A DNA stretch of 64,000 nucleotides from Thermoanaerobacterium butyriciformans (GTDB lineage: Bacteria; Bacillota; Thermoanaerobacteria; Thermoanaerobacterales; Thermoanaerobacteraceae), in assembly GCF_017874545.1 (NCBI RefSeq), contig NZ_JAGGLT010000011.1, positions 24,144 to 88,143 of the forward strand. Direction: 5' to 3'. Under the pieces are notes generated by a model. It was not told the DNA's origin and searched no databases. It saw only the letters and a program-made list of their open reading frames with translations. The position numbers and the translations under genes were made by a program. Positions 1-10,104 of this stretch are shown here, piece after piece (the first letter of the stretch is position 1; every line of letters starts with the position of its first letter).

Positions 1-209
1 TATAGATTAATTTTACACGAGCGTTTAAGTAAACTTAGCGCTTTTATTGCAGCAGTTAATTCCATTCTATTATTAGTTGTATTTTCTTCATATCCTGATA
101 TTTCTTTTTTTATGCCATTATAAATAAGCACAGCGCCCCAACCACCAGGGCCAGGATTACCGCTGCAGGCTCCATCAGTATATATGTCTATTTCCGGAAT
201 ATTATCCAT
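1..209 (-). CDS. rnhA: Ribonuclease HI, N-terminal part (cut by window edge)
   Basis: Degrades the RNA strand of RNA-DNA hybrids. The first 69 residues are visible and contain the hallmark [18 protein letters not shown], with the first catalytic Asp, at about residues 9-26. The second catalytic acid is the Glu in NRMEL. The remainder lies beyond the left edge. The start ATG is at 209, two bases beyond the proC stop, so the two genes are probably cotranscribed and translationally coupled. Confidence 0.93.
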   Translation of the reverse strand, partial: MDNIPEIDIYTDGACSGNPGPGGWGAVLIYNGIKKEISGYEENTTNNRMELTAAIKALSLLKRSCKINL

Positions 210-210
210 C

Positions 211-1002
211 TTAATTTCCCTTTACTTTTTCATAAGATGAAATTACAGCTTCAAACAAAGCACTTCTTAATCCTAGTCTTTCCAGTGTTCTCACACCTTG
301 AATTGTAGTTCCACCAGGCGATGTTACCATATCCTTTAAATAACCTGGATGCATACCTGTCTTTAAGACCATACTGCCAGAACCTGACACAGCTTTTGAT
401 GCTAATTTATACGACACATCACGTGGTAGCCCTAGTGAGACGCCTGCATCTGCCAATGATTCAATGAACATATATACAAAAGCTGGACTACAGCTTGAAA
501 TAGCCATTGCTGCATCTATCAAATTTTCTTTTATTTCAACAACTTCACCACATGATCCAAATATTTTTTCTACTATTTCTTTATCATTTGATGATATATT
601 TTCAGAGTAAGATATAGCTGTAACACCTTCACCAATTAAAGCTGGAGTATTTGGAATCGTACGTACTACTTTACCTTTTTTTAAAATATTTTTTACACTT
701 TCAATAGTTATACCAGGAGCAATTATTATTATAATTTTATTTTCATCAATGTCATCTTTGATCTCTAATAAAATGTCATTATATACATTTGGCTTTATAG
801 CTAAAATTATAACATCGCATTCTTTGGCTATTTCTTTGTTACTGTTTCCTATATTAATACCTAATTCTTCTTTTAATTTCAGAAGTTTGTCTTTGAAAAT
901 ATCATACGCACATATTGAATCTAAAGATACATACTTTGAATTGATTAAACCTTTTATTAATGCTGTACCCATATTACCCGTTCCTATGAATCCAATTTTC
1001 AT
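211..1002 (-). CDS. proC: Pyrroline-5-carboxylate reductase
   Basis: Catalyses the last step of proline synthesis, NAD(P)H-dependent reduction of pyrroline-5-carboxylate. The 263-residue length is usual. The N-terminal Rossmann motif [15 protein letters not shown] is at residues 4-18, and the C-terminal family signature with SPGGTT lies near residue 230. A strong ribosome binding site (GGAGGT at 1011-1016) fixes the start. It directly follows the hfq terminator and precedes rnhA, so it probably begins a new unit or depends on read-through. Confidence 0.95.
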   Translation of the reverse strand: MKIGFIGTGNMGTALIKGLINSKYVSLDSICAYDIFKDKLLKLKEELGINIGNSNKEIAKECDVIILAIKPNVYNDILLEIKDDIDENKIIIIIAPGITIESVKNILKKGKVVRTIPNTPALIGEGVTAISYSENISSNDKEIVEKIFGSCGEVVEIKENLIDAAMAISSCSPAFVYMFIESLADAGVSLGLPRDVSYKLASKAVSGSGSMVLKTGMHPGYLKDMVTSPGGTTIQGVRTLERLGLRSALFEAVISSYEKVKGN

Positions 1003-1024
1003 AAATGTACACCTCCAATATTTT

Positions 1025-1058
1025 AAAAAACAGTATTAGCTAACTCTAATACTGTTTT
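1025..1058 (-). terminator. Rho-independent terminator after hfq
   Basis: A 13-bp perfect stem (1027-1039 with 1046-1058) with a 6-base loop is followed on the minus strand by a run of T. It lies 16 bases past the hfq stop and ends the miaB-to-hfq operon. Confidence 0.85.
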
Positions 1059-1074
1059 CTCGTATTTCACCACA

Positions 1075-1329
1075 TTATTGTTGCTTTTCATCTTTTTCTG
1101 TCGTTGTAAAAATCACAGGTTTCAAAGGCGTTATCGTAGAAACAGCATGTTTATATATAAGTTGCTGCTGCTTATTGTCTGTTTCCAAAACAACGGTAAA
1201 ATTGTCAAATCCTTTAACCATACCTTTTAGCTGAAAGCCATTAATCAAGTATACAGTTACAGCAATATGTTCCTTTCTTACCTGATTTAAAAATATGTCT
1301 TGTAAATTGATAGCTGCCTTTTGATTCAT
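1075..1329 (-). CDS. hfq: RNA chaperone Hfq
   Basis: An Sm-like hexameric chaperone that binds small RNAs and A/U-rich mRNA. The 84-residue length is typical for Firmicutes. The Sm1 region includes [11 protein letters not shown] and FDNFTV, and the Sm2 signature YKHAVST is at about residues 59-65. The N-terminal [11 protein letters not shown] is the usual Hfq start. It follows miaA, the same order as in many bacteria, and is the last gene of the operon before a terminator. Confidence 0.97.
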   Translation of the reverse strand: MNQKAAINLQDIFLNQVRKEHIAVTVYLINGFQLKGMVKGFDNFTVVLETDNKQQQLIYKHAVSTITPLKPVIFTTTEKDEKQQ

Positions 1330-1372
1330 ATAGCCATCCCCCTTCTATTGTTGTGTAATAATAATTAATATT

Positions 1373-2323
1373 CTACTTAAAATTTAATTTTCCTGCTAAA
1401 AAATAAATAATATTTTTTTTAAGTTGTTCAAAGTTGATATAGTCGTCGACATAAAACCAATTTATGATTTTATAACTTTTAAACCAAGTTATTTGTCTTT
1501 TTGCATACCTCCTTGTTCTTTTTTTTAAATTATTAATCGCTTCTTCAAATGTGACATTTCCATCTAAGTACTCTGCAATTTCCTTGTATCCCAAAGCCTG
1601 CATCGAAGTACCATACTTATTATACCCTATTTTTAGTAAATTTACCACTTCATTTACTAAATTATTTTTCAACATAATATCTACTCTGTCATCAATTCTT
1701 TTATATAATTTATTTCTATCTCTAAAATTTAAGCCAATCATTACTACGTCATATTCCGGATTCATTCTCTTACTGCTTAATTTCTGATAAAGCGAAATAG
1801 GTTTGCCTGTAAATTGATATACCTCTAATGCTCTTATAATTCTTCGCAGATCATTAGGGTGAAGTTTATCAAACGTTTTAGGATCTACAACTTTCAATCT
1901 ATTAAATAAATAATCATTTCCAAGTACCTCAGCAATATTTTTTAAAGCAGATCTAAAATCATCATTTCCGATGTAATCAGAGAAATTCATTATATATATT
2001 AAAGAATCTATATAAAGTCCTGTTCCCCCTACAACAATAGGTAATTTTCCTCTTTTGTAAATATCATCTATTATCGGCTTTGCCATTTTTTCAAATTCTG
2101 CAACGCTAAATTTTACATTCGGTTCAACTATATCGATCATATAATGCGGTATGCCTTGCTTTTCTTCATCTGTGATTTTGGCAGTTCCAATATCCATGTA
2201 CTTGTAAATCTGCATTGAATCAGCAGATATTATTTCACCATCATAAAATTTTGCAAGTTCTACAGATAATTTAGTTTTTCCTGAAGCTGTTGGTCCTACA
2301 ATAATTAGCAATGGTATTGCCAT
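1373..2323 (-). CDS. miaA: tRNA dimethylallyltransferase
   Basis: Transfers the dimethylallyl group to A37 of tRNAs that read UNN codons. Its product is the substrate of MiaB, encoded at the head of the same operon. P-loop GPTASGKT is at residues 10-17, followed by DSMQIYKYMDIGTAK and HYMIDI, all family hallmarks. The 316-residue length is normal. It starts 10 bases after the mutL stop. Confidence 0.97.
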   Translation of the reverse strand: MAIPLLIIVGPTASGKTKLSVELAKFYDGEIISADSMQIYKYMDIGTAKITDEEKQGIPHYMIDIVEPNVKFSVAEFEKMAKPIIDDIYKRGKLPIVVGGTGLYIDSLIYIMNFSDYIGNDDFRSALKNIAEVLGNDYLFNRLKVVDPKTFDKLHPNDLRRIIRALEVYQFTGKPISLYQKLSSKRMNPEYDVVMIGLNFRDRNKLYKRIDDRVDIMLKNNLVNEVVNLLKIGYNKYGTSMQALGYKEIAEYLDGNVTFEEAINNLKKRTRRYAKRQITWFKSYKIINWFYVDDYINFEQLKKNIIYFLAGKLNFK

Positions 2324-2333
2324 TGAAACACCT

Positions 2334-4166
2334 CTACATAATTCTTTTAAACATCTTTTCTATTTCATATTTTTTAATTGAAATAATCACAGGTCGCCCA
2401 TGCGGACATGTATACGGATTTTCTGTTATTTTCAGTTCATCAAATAAAGATTTAATTTCTTCTTTTGACAACTTATCCATAGCTTTAACTGCTTTTTTAC
2501 AAGCCATCATAATAATATTTTCTTCTTTTAATTTGATATCTTTATTAAAATCTTCGTTTCGTAATTTATCAATTATATCTAAAAACAACTGTCTTGATTC
2601 TGGCTGCCCTAATATTACAGGTACTTCTCTCAATATAATTGAATTATTCCCAAAGCTTTCAAATTTATAACCTAATTTGTGCAGCAAATCCATGTTCTCA
2701 TTAATAATTTCCTCATCACCAGGTTCAATATTTACCAATATTGGTATTGTAGTCTGTTTCCCCTGAACATTGTTATATTTACTCATAAATCTTTCGTATA
2801 ATATCCTTTCGTGGGCAGCGTGTTGATCAATTATATATGCCATATCATCTTTTTCTACAATTATAAAAGTAGAAAATAGTACACCAATTATTTTGTAATC
2901 ATCATTTTCTCCATTAGGCAAGCTATTAAAATTACTTATATATTTATCTTGAACTGTTTCATTAATTTTATCATTATCAAAATATATGTTCTGATTGCTT
3001 CCATTAAAGCTAGATATAATTTCATCTTTTAAAAAAGGAATATCACCACTGTGATTTGTGATTTCTTTTGTTGTCATTTCTAATTGATTAATTTTTGTCT
3101 GCTGATGTTTATAATTTTTGTCTTTATCACCATCCGATAAAGTAAACTTTTTTTCATGATTTATATTAGGAATAAGATTAGACTTATTCAAAGCTTCTTT
3201 AATGCTGTTGTAAATAGAATCAAATATCTCCTTTTCATCAGAAAACTTTACTTCTAATTTTGTTGGATGTACATTCACATCTATTTTTCTAGGATCAATG
3301 TTTATATATGTAATTACAACAGGATATCTATTTATAGGTATCAATGTTTTATATGCTTCTTCAATTGCAACATTATACACTTTGTTTTTTACAAATCTGC
3401 CGTTAACAAATAATATTTGCATATTGCGATTTCCCTTTGTATATGACGGTTTACATAAAAACACTTTAACATTTAAATATTCATTGGTATACTCTGATTG
3501 AACTAAAGAAGAATATAATTCATCTCCATAAAGCCTTAAAATAACATCTTCAACAGAGTTATTTCCTGATGTCTGAAGTTCAATCTTTTTATCTTTTATA
3601 TACTTAAATGATATATCGGGTCTTGAAAGAGCTATTTTTGCTACCATATCAGTGATATACATTGCCTCTGTCGATGGACGCTTTAAAAATTTTCTCCTAG
3701 CAGGTGTATTATAAAATATGTCTCTTACTTCTATGCTACATCCTTTTGGACAGCCACATTTAACTTTTTTTATTATTTTTCCTCCTTCAACATTTATTAA
3801 TGTTCCGTACAAGGAGTTCTCTTCTTTAGTTTTTAACAAAACTTTTGAGATAGAAGCAATACTGGCTAATGCTTCACCACGGAAACCTAGAGTTTCTATG
3901 TTAAAAAGATCATTAATAGATTTAATTTTACTTGTAGCATGACGCCCAAATGCTAAAACGGCATCAATTTCATCCATGCCACAACCGTCATCTGATACTT
4001 TGATATAAGGTATTCCACCCTCCATTATTTCGACTGTAATATTACTACTTCCTGCATCAATTGAATTTTCTATAAGTTCTTTGACAATTGATGCAGGTCT
4101 TTCTACAACTTCGCCTGCAGATATTTTATTTATCAATTCATCATCCAAGAGATTTATTTTATTCAT
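2334..4166 (-). CDS. mutL: DNA mismatch repair protein MutL
   Basis: Links MutS mismatch recognition to strand incision. The N-terminal GHKL ATPase shows KELIENSIDAGSS (catalytic Glu), DDGCGM and GFRGEALASI. The C-terminal domain carries the metal-dependent endonuclease motif DQHAAHERILYE near residue 445, plus the ACKKAVKA and CPHGRP elements. It should therefore be a nicking MutL, as in bacteria without MutH. It starts six bases after mutS in the same operon. The 610-residue length is usual. Confidence 0.97.
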   Translation of the reverse strand: MNKINLLDDELINKISAGEVVERPASIVKELIENSIDAGSSNITVEIMEGGIPYIKVSDDGCGMDEIDAVLAFGRHATSKIKSINDLFNIETLGFRGEALASIASISKVLLKTKEENSLYGTLINVEGGKIIKKVKCGCPKGCSIEVRDIFYNTPARRKFLKRPSTEAMYITDMVAKIALSRPDISFKYIKDKKIELQTSGNNSVEDVILRLYGDELYSSLVQSEYTNEYLNVKVFLCKPSYTKGNRNMQILFVNGRFVKNKVYNVAIEEAYKTLIPINRYPVVITYINIDPRKIDVNVHPTKLEVKFSDEKEIFDSIYNSIKEALNKSNLIPNINHEKKFTLSDGDKDKNYKHQQTKINQLEMTTKEITNHSGDIPFLKDEIISSFNGSNQNIYFDNDKINETVQDKYISNFNSLPNGENDDYKIIGVLFSTFIIVEKDDMAYIIDQHAAHERILYERFMSKYNNVQGKQTTIPILVNIEPGDEEIINENMDLLHKLGYKFESFGNNSIILREVPVILGQPESRQLFLDIIDKLRNEDFNKDIKLKEENIIMMACKKAVKAMDKLSKEEIKSLFDELKITENPYTCPHGRPVIISIKKYEIEKMFKRIM

Positions 4167-4172
4167 AGTTAA

Positions 4173-6746
4173 TCACATCCTCAATGATAAGGCTTTTTTC
4201 TTTAATCCATGCAAATAATTCAATGCCTGTATAGGGGTGATATTTTCTACATCCAAGTCAGCTATTTCACTAATTAAAGCATCTTTTTCAAAACTAAATA
4301 TATCCATTTGAGTTGCAGCCGCTTCAACTGCAACTTCCCTATTGCTATTTTCAAGGCTATTTAATATTTTTTTTGCATTATCAATAACATCGTTTGGCAA
4401 TCCAGCCAGTTTAGCCACTTGTATACCATAGCTTTTATCTGCCGAACCGGGTATTATTTTTCTTAAAAAAATAATCTCATCGTTCGTCTCATCAACTGAT
4501 ATACTATAATTTTTAATGCCATTTAGTTGGTCCTCTAATTTAGTCAATTCATGATAATGAGTAGCAAACATTGTCTTTGCCCTTATTTTATCGTGTATAT
4601 ATTCGAGAATAGCGCAGGCAATACTCATTCCATCATATGTACTAGTACCACGGCCAACTTCATCAAGTATAATTAAACTTTTTTGCGTCGCAGAATTTAG
4701 TATAACAGATACTTCGTTCATCTCAACCATAAAAGTGCTTTGTCCAGAAAATAGATCATCTGATGCACCTACTCGCGTAAAAATTCTATCTACTATGCCT
4801 ATTTCAGCATGTGAAGCAGGAACAAAACTACCAACTTGAGCCATTAATACTATCAAAGCAACTTGACGCATATATGTTGACTTTCCTGCCATATTAGGTC
4901 CTGTTATAATCATAATAGGCTTTTTTTCATCAATTTCTATATCATTCGATATAAACGAATCATCAACTATAGTTTCTATTACAGGATGTCTACCATCTTT
5001 TATTAAGATTCTATCACCATCATTGACAATTGGCTTGACATAATTATTTAATTCAGCCACCATAGCCAACGATGTAAGTACATCTAAAACAGCTATATAC
5101 TTTGAAGTCATCTGTATTCTGTTAATCTCATTTTTTATTTGTTCTCTTATGCCATTGAAGATTTCATATTCGAGTTCTACAAGCTTCGTTTCGGCGCCTA
5201 AAATTTTCTCTTCTATCTCTTTAAGTTCAGGTGTTATATATCTTTCCGCATTCGCTAATGTCTGCTTTCTTATATAATCTTGTGGAACCGACGATATATA
5301 AGATTTTGATACCTCAATATAATACCCAAATACTTTATTATACCCAACTTTTAAAGTCTTGATTCCCGTTCTTTCTTTTTCATTCAATTCAAGGTTTGTA
5401 ATCCATGACTTTCCATTTGTCGCAGCTTTTCTTAATTCATCTACATTTTTATCGAATCCATCTTTTATGATGTTACCTTCTTTTACGGAAGTTGATGGAT
5501 CATCTTTAATTGATTTATCTATCAAATCATATATATCTTGAAGAGTATCTAATTTTAAAAATATTTCTTTAAGATAAATTGAATTATATTTACTAATTAA
5601 ATCCTTTATCTTTGGAAGCCTTTCAATAGAAACCTTTATAGACAATAAGTCTTTTGCATTAATATTTTGATAAACAAGTTTACTGGAAAGTCTTTCTAAA
5701 TCATAAATTCCTTTTAAAGCATTCCTTAAATCTGACCTGCCTTTAAAATCATTAAAAAGTTCTTCAACAGAATCTAACCGCAAATTTATTTTTTCAATAT
5801 CTATTAAAGGCTCTTCTATCCATCTTTTAAGAAGTCTTCCACCCATTGGCGTGACAGTTTGATCTAATACACTTAATAATGTTCCTTCTCTTGAATTATT
5901 TCTATTGGAAGATTGTACAATTTCTAAATTTTTAATTGTATTATTATCCAGCAACATGAATGAATTGTCTTCATAATAAGTTAAATTATTTAGCTGACTA
6001 AGTTGTACTTTTTGTAATTCTTTTAAATATATTAAAACTGTTGTCAATGACTTAATCGCATAATTTTTTCCTTCTAATCCTAGCTCATTAAGCGATTTAT
6101 TGAATTGATTAGATATTATGCTTTCAAAATCCTGATAGCTGTTTTCATATTTATTGATATAAATTTTACTGCTGCTAATTACTTTTACAAGCTTTTTTAA
6201 GCTAAAAAATTCGTTATTTGCAATTATTTCAGAAGGGTTATATCTCATTATTTCGTCATAAATTTTCCTTATGTCATCGCATTTTATTATCTGCGTTACA
6301 AATAAATCACCAGTCATAACATCGACGAAGGACAATCCATAATTATTTTCATTTTTAAAAATTGATAAAAGATAATTATTGCTCTTTTCTTCTATAGAAT
6401 TTGTATTTATAACCGTACCAGGAGTGAAAACTCTAATTACATCTCTATCAACTAATCCCTTAGCAGATGCAGGATCTTCTAGTTGTTCGCAAATTGCCAC
6501 TTTATAACCTTTTTTCACGAGCTTGTCTATATAAAAATCAGCAGCATGAAATGGTACTCCTGCCATTGGTGCTCTTTCATCCTGGCCACAATCTTTACCT
6601 GTCAAGACTATTTCCAATTCCTTAGCTGCAATAATAGCATCATCAAAAAACATTTCATAGAAATCACCAATTCGGAAAAATAAAATCGAATCTTTGTATT
6701 TTTCTTTTATTTTAAAATATTGTTCCATCATAGGAGTGTATGGCAT
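4173..6746 (-). CDS. mutS: DNA mismatch repair protein MutS
   Basis: Recognises mispairs and short loops. The N-terminal mismatch-reading Phe-x-Glu lies in GDFYEMF near residue 27. The ATPase has GPNMAGKSTYMRQ (Walker A), the DEVGRGTST signature and FATHYHEL. At 857 residues it is a full MutS1. The ribosome binding site GGAGGT upstream supports the start. It lies between the ylbF-like gene and mutL in one operon. Confidence 0.98.
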   Translation of the reverse strand: MPYTPMMEQYFKIKEKYKDSILFFRIGDFYEMFFDDAIIAAKELEIVLTGKDCGQDERAPMAGVPFHAADFYIDKLVKKGYKVAICEQLEDPASAKGLVDRDVIRVFTPGTVINTNSIEEKSNNYLLSIFKNENNYGLSFVDVMTGDLFVTQIIKCDDIRKIYDEIMRYNPSEIIANNEFFSLKKLVKVISSSKIYINKYENSYQDFESIISNQFNKSLNELGLEGKNYAIKSLTTVLIYLKELQKVQLSQLNNLTYYEDNSFMLLDNNTIKNLEIVQSSNRNNSREGTLLSVLDQTVTPMGGRLLKRWIEEPLIDIEKINLRLDSVEELFNDFKGRSDLRNALKGIYDLERLSSKLVYQNINAKDLLSIKVSIERLPKIKDLISKYNSIYLKEIFLKLDTLQDIYDLIDKSIKDDPSTSVKEGNIIKDGFDKNVDELRKAATNGKSWITNLELNEKERTGIKTLKVGYNKVFGYYIEVSKSYISSVPQDYIRKQTLANAERYITPELKEIEEKILGAETKLVELEYEIFNGIREQIKNEINRIQMTSKYIAVLDVLTSLAMVAELNNYVKPIVNDGDRILIKDGRHPVIETIVDDSFISNDIEIDEKKPIMIITGPNMAGKSTYMRQVALIVLMAQVGSFVPASHAEIGIVDRIFTRVGASDDLFSGQSTFMVEMNEVSVILNSATQKSLIILDEVGRGTSTYDGMSIACAILEYIHDKIRAKTMFATHYHELTKLEDQLNGIKNYSISVDETNDEIIFLRKIIPGSADKSYGIQVAKLAGLPNDVIDNAKKILNSLENSNREVAVEAAATQMDIFSFEKDALISEIADLDVENITPIQALNYLHGLKKKALSLRM

Positions 6747-6796
6747 TAAAAACTACCTCCAACTACATAAAAAGATAAGCTCAAACAACATATTCA

Positions 6797-7159
6797 TTAT
6801 TTTATACAATGTCTAGAGCAATTGGCACAGGAATTAACATCACACTTAGGTAATGACCCATTTATATAATAATTCAATATACCATGTATCTCTTCTATTA
6901 ATTTTTTAGAAGTCTCCTGTGCCTCTAACAATCTTTTATAGCTATCTAATTTTAAAAGTTTCTGTCTTAAATCGCTTGCTTCATTTTTATCGCCATTTTT
7001 TTTCAATTTTTTAATATCTTCAAGTAAAAATTGTGCTTCTTCATCATTTAAAAAGGCAATTTCCGCTTCACGCAAATCATTCAATATATCAGAATTTGCT
7101 AAAAGTCTGCCTAATTCTATTGCTTTCTCAATTATAGCTTCTTTATCACATTTACTCAC
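6797..7159 (-). CDS. YlbF/YmcA family protein with a C-terminal Cys cluster
   Basis: A 120-residue all-alpha protein of the YlbF/YmcA (RicF/RicA) family. In Bacillus these proteins form a complex with YaaT that affects RNase Y cleavage and development and carries iron-sulfur clusters. Here the helical core (residues 1-100) is followed by a C-terminal tail with four Cys in the pattern C-x4-C-x2-C-x3-C, well suited to binding a metal or cluster. The gene overlaps the miaB stop by 8 bases and precedes mutS. Family assignment is from sequence pattern; the cluster is inference. Confidence 0.8.
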   Translation of the reverse strand: MSKCDKEAIIEKAIELGRLLANSDILNDLREAEIAFLNDEEAQFLLEDIKKLKKNGDKNEASDLRQKLLKLDSYKRLLEAQETSKKLIEEIHGILNYYINGSLPKCDVNSCANCSRHCIK

Positions 7160-8567
7160 TTATTAATTCTCCTTGCATAGTCCAAGCTTTTGTATCTATT
7201 ATTTTTACATTAACAAACTTACCTATCAATTCAGGCTTGGCTTTAAAATGAACAATTTTATTTGTTCTCGTTCTTCCAGTTAATTTCTCACCATCTCTTT
7301 TGCTTGTACCTTCGACTAAAACTTCTACGATTTTCCCTTTCATTTCGTTATTTTTTTCAATGCTTATTGCATTTTGCAAATTAATTAATTCTTCTAGTCG
7401 CTTATGTTTGATGTCTTCATCGACTTGATTTGACATTTTTTCTGCAGGCGTACCTTTTCTTTTTGAATAAATAAATGTGTACGCTGAATCGTATCTTACT
7501 TCTTTTACAAGATCCAGTGTATCTTGAAAATCCTCATCTGTCTCGCCAGGAAAACCTACTATTATGTCTGTGGTTATAGCAATACCCGGTATGTTATCTC
7601 TTAACTTGTTAATGATTTCCAAATATCTTTCTCTTGTATATTTTCTATTCATTCTCTCTAGTATTTCATTGCTACCAGATTGAACTGGTAAATGCAGATG
7701 CTCACAAAGTTTGTCCAAATCCCTCATAGCAAAAATCAATTTGTCAGAAATATCTTTTGGGTGTGAAGTCATAAATCTTATTCTTTCTATGCCATCAATA
7801 TCATTTATCATATATAAAAGATCAGCAAAATCTATTTTAGTAGGTAAATCATTGCCATAAGAATTTACATTTTGACCAAGCAGTGTTATTTCTTTAAATC
7901 CTTCATTAGCTAAAGATTGTATTTCATTTATAATATCATGAGGCTCTCTACTTTTTTCTCTTCCACGTACATAAGGCACTATGCAATATGTGCAAAAATT
8001 ATTACACCCGTAAATAATATTTACCCATGCCTTTAAACCTTCTGCACGCCTTATGGGGATATCTTCTACAATACTTTTATTATCATCCCAAATGTCTATA
8101 ATAGTAGTATCTGAATTCAATGATTCTTGTAAAAGCTCTGGAAATTTAAATAAATTATGTGTACCGAATACAATATCGATATATGGATAATCATTTTTTA
8201 TAGCCTCAACAACTTCTTTTTCTTGCATCATACATCCACATATCCCTAATGTTATATTAGGCTTTCTCTGCTTTAGTTCTTTAAGCTGTGACACTCTTCC
8301 AAATATCCTTATTTCGGCATGTTCTCTGACACAACAAGTATTAAAGAGGATAACATCTGCATCCTCTAAATTATCAGTATGTGTGTACCCCATTTCAGTT
8401 AGCATACCTGCTAATTTTTCTGAATCATGAACATTCATTTGACAACCGTATGTTTCTATGTGAAACTTTGGATATCTATCTTTATTTAAAACAGCCATTT
8501 GATTTATTATCTCTTTTTGCTTTTTTATATCATCATCTGAGACTAGTATTTCTTTTCTTTCACTCAT
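7152..8567 (-). CDS. miaB: tRNA-2-methylthio-N6-dimethylallyladenosine synthase
   Basis: A radical-SAM methylthiotransferase that completes the ms2i6A37 modification begun by MiaA. The N-terminal UPF0004 domain has the cluster Cys in [18 protein letters not shown] and GICGCM. The radical SAM triad is in [12 protein letters not shown], and a TRAM domain ends the protein. An in-frame GTG-side extension to 8597 exists, but GGAGGT with ideal spacing supports ATG at 8567, giving 471 residues. First gene of the operon. Confidence 0.96.
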   Translation of the reverse strand: MSERKEILVSDDDIKKQKEIINQMAVLNKDRYPKFHIETYGCQMNVHDSEKLAGMLTEMGYTHTDNLEDADVILFNTCCVREHAEIRIFGRVSQLKELKQRKPNITLGICGCMMQEKEVVEAIKNDYPYIDIVFGTHNLFKFPELLQESLNSDTTIIDIWDDNKSIVEDIPIRRAEGLKAWVNIIYGCNNFCTYCIVPYVRGREKSREPHDIINEIQSLANEGFKEITLLGQNVNSYGNDLPTKIDFADLLYMINDIDGIERIRFMTSHPKDISDKLIFAMRDLDKLCEHLHLPVQSGSNEILERMNRKYTRERYLEIINKLRDNIPGIAITTDIIVGFPGETDEDFQDTLDLVKEVRYDSAYTFIYSKRKGTPAEKMSNQVDEDIKHKRLEELINLQNAISIEKNNEMKGKIVEVLVEGTSKRDGEKLTGRTRTNKIVHFKAKPELIGKFVNVKIIDTKAWTMQGELISE

Positions 8568-8662
8568 TAAATACGTACCTCCACTTAAATTAATCACAAC
8601 AATATATTATATAACAATTAAAGGTTTATAAAAAATATTTTTGAGTATGAATCCATAATAAT

Positions 8663-8691
8663 ATTATACTATATTCTAAGTTTTATGTTAA
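8663..8691 (-). promoter_or_regulatory. Sigma-A promoter for the miaB operon
   Basis: TTAACA (8686-8691) and TATAAT (8663-8668) are separated by 17 bases, close to the vegetative consensus. It lies between the end of cheR and miaB, about 95 bases upstream of the miaB start. Confidence 0.7.
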
Positions 8692-8699
8692 ATTCATAG

Positions 8700-9467
8700 C
8701 TATTTAGATATTTTTTTGTAAAAAAATGTCTTTAAAGGCGCAAAATTGTATTTAAACGGAAAAATAATTTGCTCTGTGCTACCAACAAAAAGAATGCCTT
8801 CATTACTGAGGCTTAAATAAAATTTTTTATATATGTCTTCTTTCGCTTTATCATTAAAATATATTAATACGTTTCTACATACAATCAAATCAGTATTTTC
8901 AGGAAATTTGTCTAGTAACAAGTTATGTTTTTTAAAAACAATATTTTTTCTCAATTCTTCAGAAATTATGTAGTTATTATCATTATAGCAAGAAAAATAT
9001 TTTAAATATTCCTTAGGAATCTTTTCTATACTCTTATTACTATATATTCCTTTTTTAGCCTTTTCTAACACAGCATCATCTATATCAGTCGCAATAATAT
9101 TCACTTGGTTTAGATCAATAAAATCTGAAATTATCATTGCAAGACTATAAGCTTCTTCACCTGTTGAACATGCAGCACTCCAAATTCTCATATTTTTTTT
9201 GATTATTTTGGGAAGTATTTCGTTCTTAAGTATCATCCATTGATCAAAATTCCTAAAAAATTCTGTTACATTTATCGTAATATATTTTAAAAATTCTTTA
9301 TAAACTCTTATATCTTTAGTAAGTCTATCATAAAAAATATCATAACTTTGACAATTATTATTTGCTATAAATGAATCTATCCTTCTTTTCATCTGTTTTT
9401 CTTTATAAAGTGATAAATCTATACCAGTTAAATTAAATATCTTTAGTAAAAATTCGTCATAATTCAA
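8700..9467 (-). CDS. cheR: CheR-type protein-glutamate methyltransferase
   Basis: Methylates glutamates of chemoreceptors using SAM. It has an N-terminal CheR helical domain (SLYKEKQMKRR near residue 19) and a SAM-binding domain with SAACSTGEEAYSLAM. CRNVLIYF is the typical late motif. Reading from GTG at 9476 would put the start directly against the Shine-Dalgarno sequence. TTG at 9467 has 9-base spacing and gives MNYDEF, which looks like other CheR N-termini. No other chemotaxis gene is nearby, so it stands alone between speD and miaB. Confidence 0.9.
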   Translation of the reverse strand: MNYDEFLLKIFNLTGIDLSLYKEKQMKRRIDSFIANNNCQSYDIFYDRLTKDIRVYKEFLKYITINVTEFFRNFDQWMILKNEILPKIIKKNMRIWSAACSTGEEAYSLAMIISDFIDLNQVNIIATDIDDAVLEKAKKGIYSNKSIEKIPKEYLKYFSCYNDNNYIISEELRKNIVFKKHNLLLDKFPENTDLIVCRNVLIYFNDKAKEDIYKKFYLSLSNEGILFVGSTEQIIFPFKYNFAPLKTFFYKKISK

Positions 9468-9500
9468 AATAAGCACACCTCCAAGTGTTCACATCATGAT

Positions 9501-9527
9501 AAAAAAAGTGGCTAAACTTAGCCACTT
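9501..9527 (-). terminator. Rho-independent terminator after speD
   Basis: A 9-bp stem (9506-9514 with 9519-9527) is followed on the minus strand by seven T. It lies between speD and cheR. Confidence 0.8.
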
Positions 9528-9623
9528 AAATGATGTAAAGGGGGTCTCAATGTATTTTGTGAGGTTCATTAATATTATTAACACATTAAATATTAAATAT
9601 ACATAAAAATAAATTTTATAAAA

Positions 9624-9998
9624 TTACATATTTACAACTTTGACAGGTTGCTCGAAAACCCCTCTTTTTACCTCAGTAGCGGTCATATTCTTTGCCTTTA
9701 GCATTTTCGTTAAATAATTACATGCATTCCATGGATTTACATTATTTCCACACGTAAACACATCAACGGCTGCATATCCTAGTTCCGGCCAAGTATGAAT
9801 TGTTATATGTGATTCTGAAATAACTACAACTCCACTAACGCCCTGGGGGCTGAATTTATGGAAAGCAACTTCACGAACTTCAGCACCTGCTTCAATAGCT
9901 GCTTTTACCATTATGTCTTCTATTAATTCACAATCATCAAGAACATTTTCATCGCAACCATAAATCTCTGCCAATATGTGGCGACCCAAAGCATTCAT
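9624..9998 (-). CDS. speD: S-adenosylmethionine decarboxylase proenzyme
   Basis: Makes decarboxylated SAM, the aminopropyl donor for the spermidine synthase encoded at 20697. The 124-residue length is that of the short Bacillus/Thermotoga class. The self-cleavage site is in SESHITIHTWPE: the Ser before His becomes the pyruvoyl group. The FTCG element with the active Cys follows. It has its own promoter and terminator, so it is monocistronic. Confidence 0.96.
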   Translation of the reverse strand: MNALGRHILAEIYGCDENVLDDCELIEDIMVKAAIEAGAEVREVAFHKFSPQGVSGVVVISESHITIHTWPELGYAAVDVFTCGNNVNPWNACNYLTKMLKAKNMTATEVKRGVFEQPVKVVNM

Positions 9999-10049
9999 TC
10001 TATTATCTTGCCTCCTCGTATTTAAAAGTACGGATATTCAATAAGATAA

Positions 10050-10077
10050 ATTTTATCAGATTTTTTTCTTTTGTCAA
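10050..10077 (-). promoter_or_regulatory. Sigma-A promoter for speD
   Basis: Perfect TTGACA (10072-10077), 16-base spacer, then TAAAAT (10050-10055), 52 bases upstream of the speD ATG. The ribosome binding site GAGGAGG follows at 10011-10017. Confidence 0.75.
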
Positions 10078-10104
10078 GGTATTTTACATAACACCCATAA
10101 ATAA

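Noticed and set aside
2311..2670. Plus-strand frame opposite mutL
   Set aside because: No ribosome binding site and a hydrophobic, low-information translation; a shadow of mutL. The same holds for the other plus-strand frames opposite known genes.
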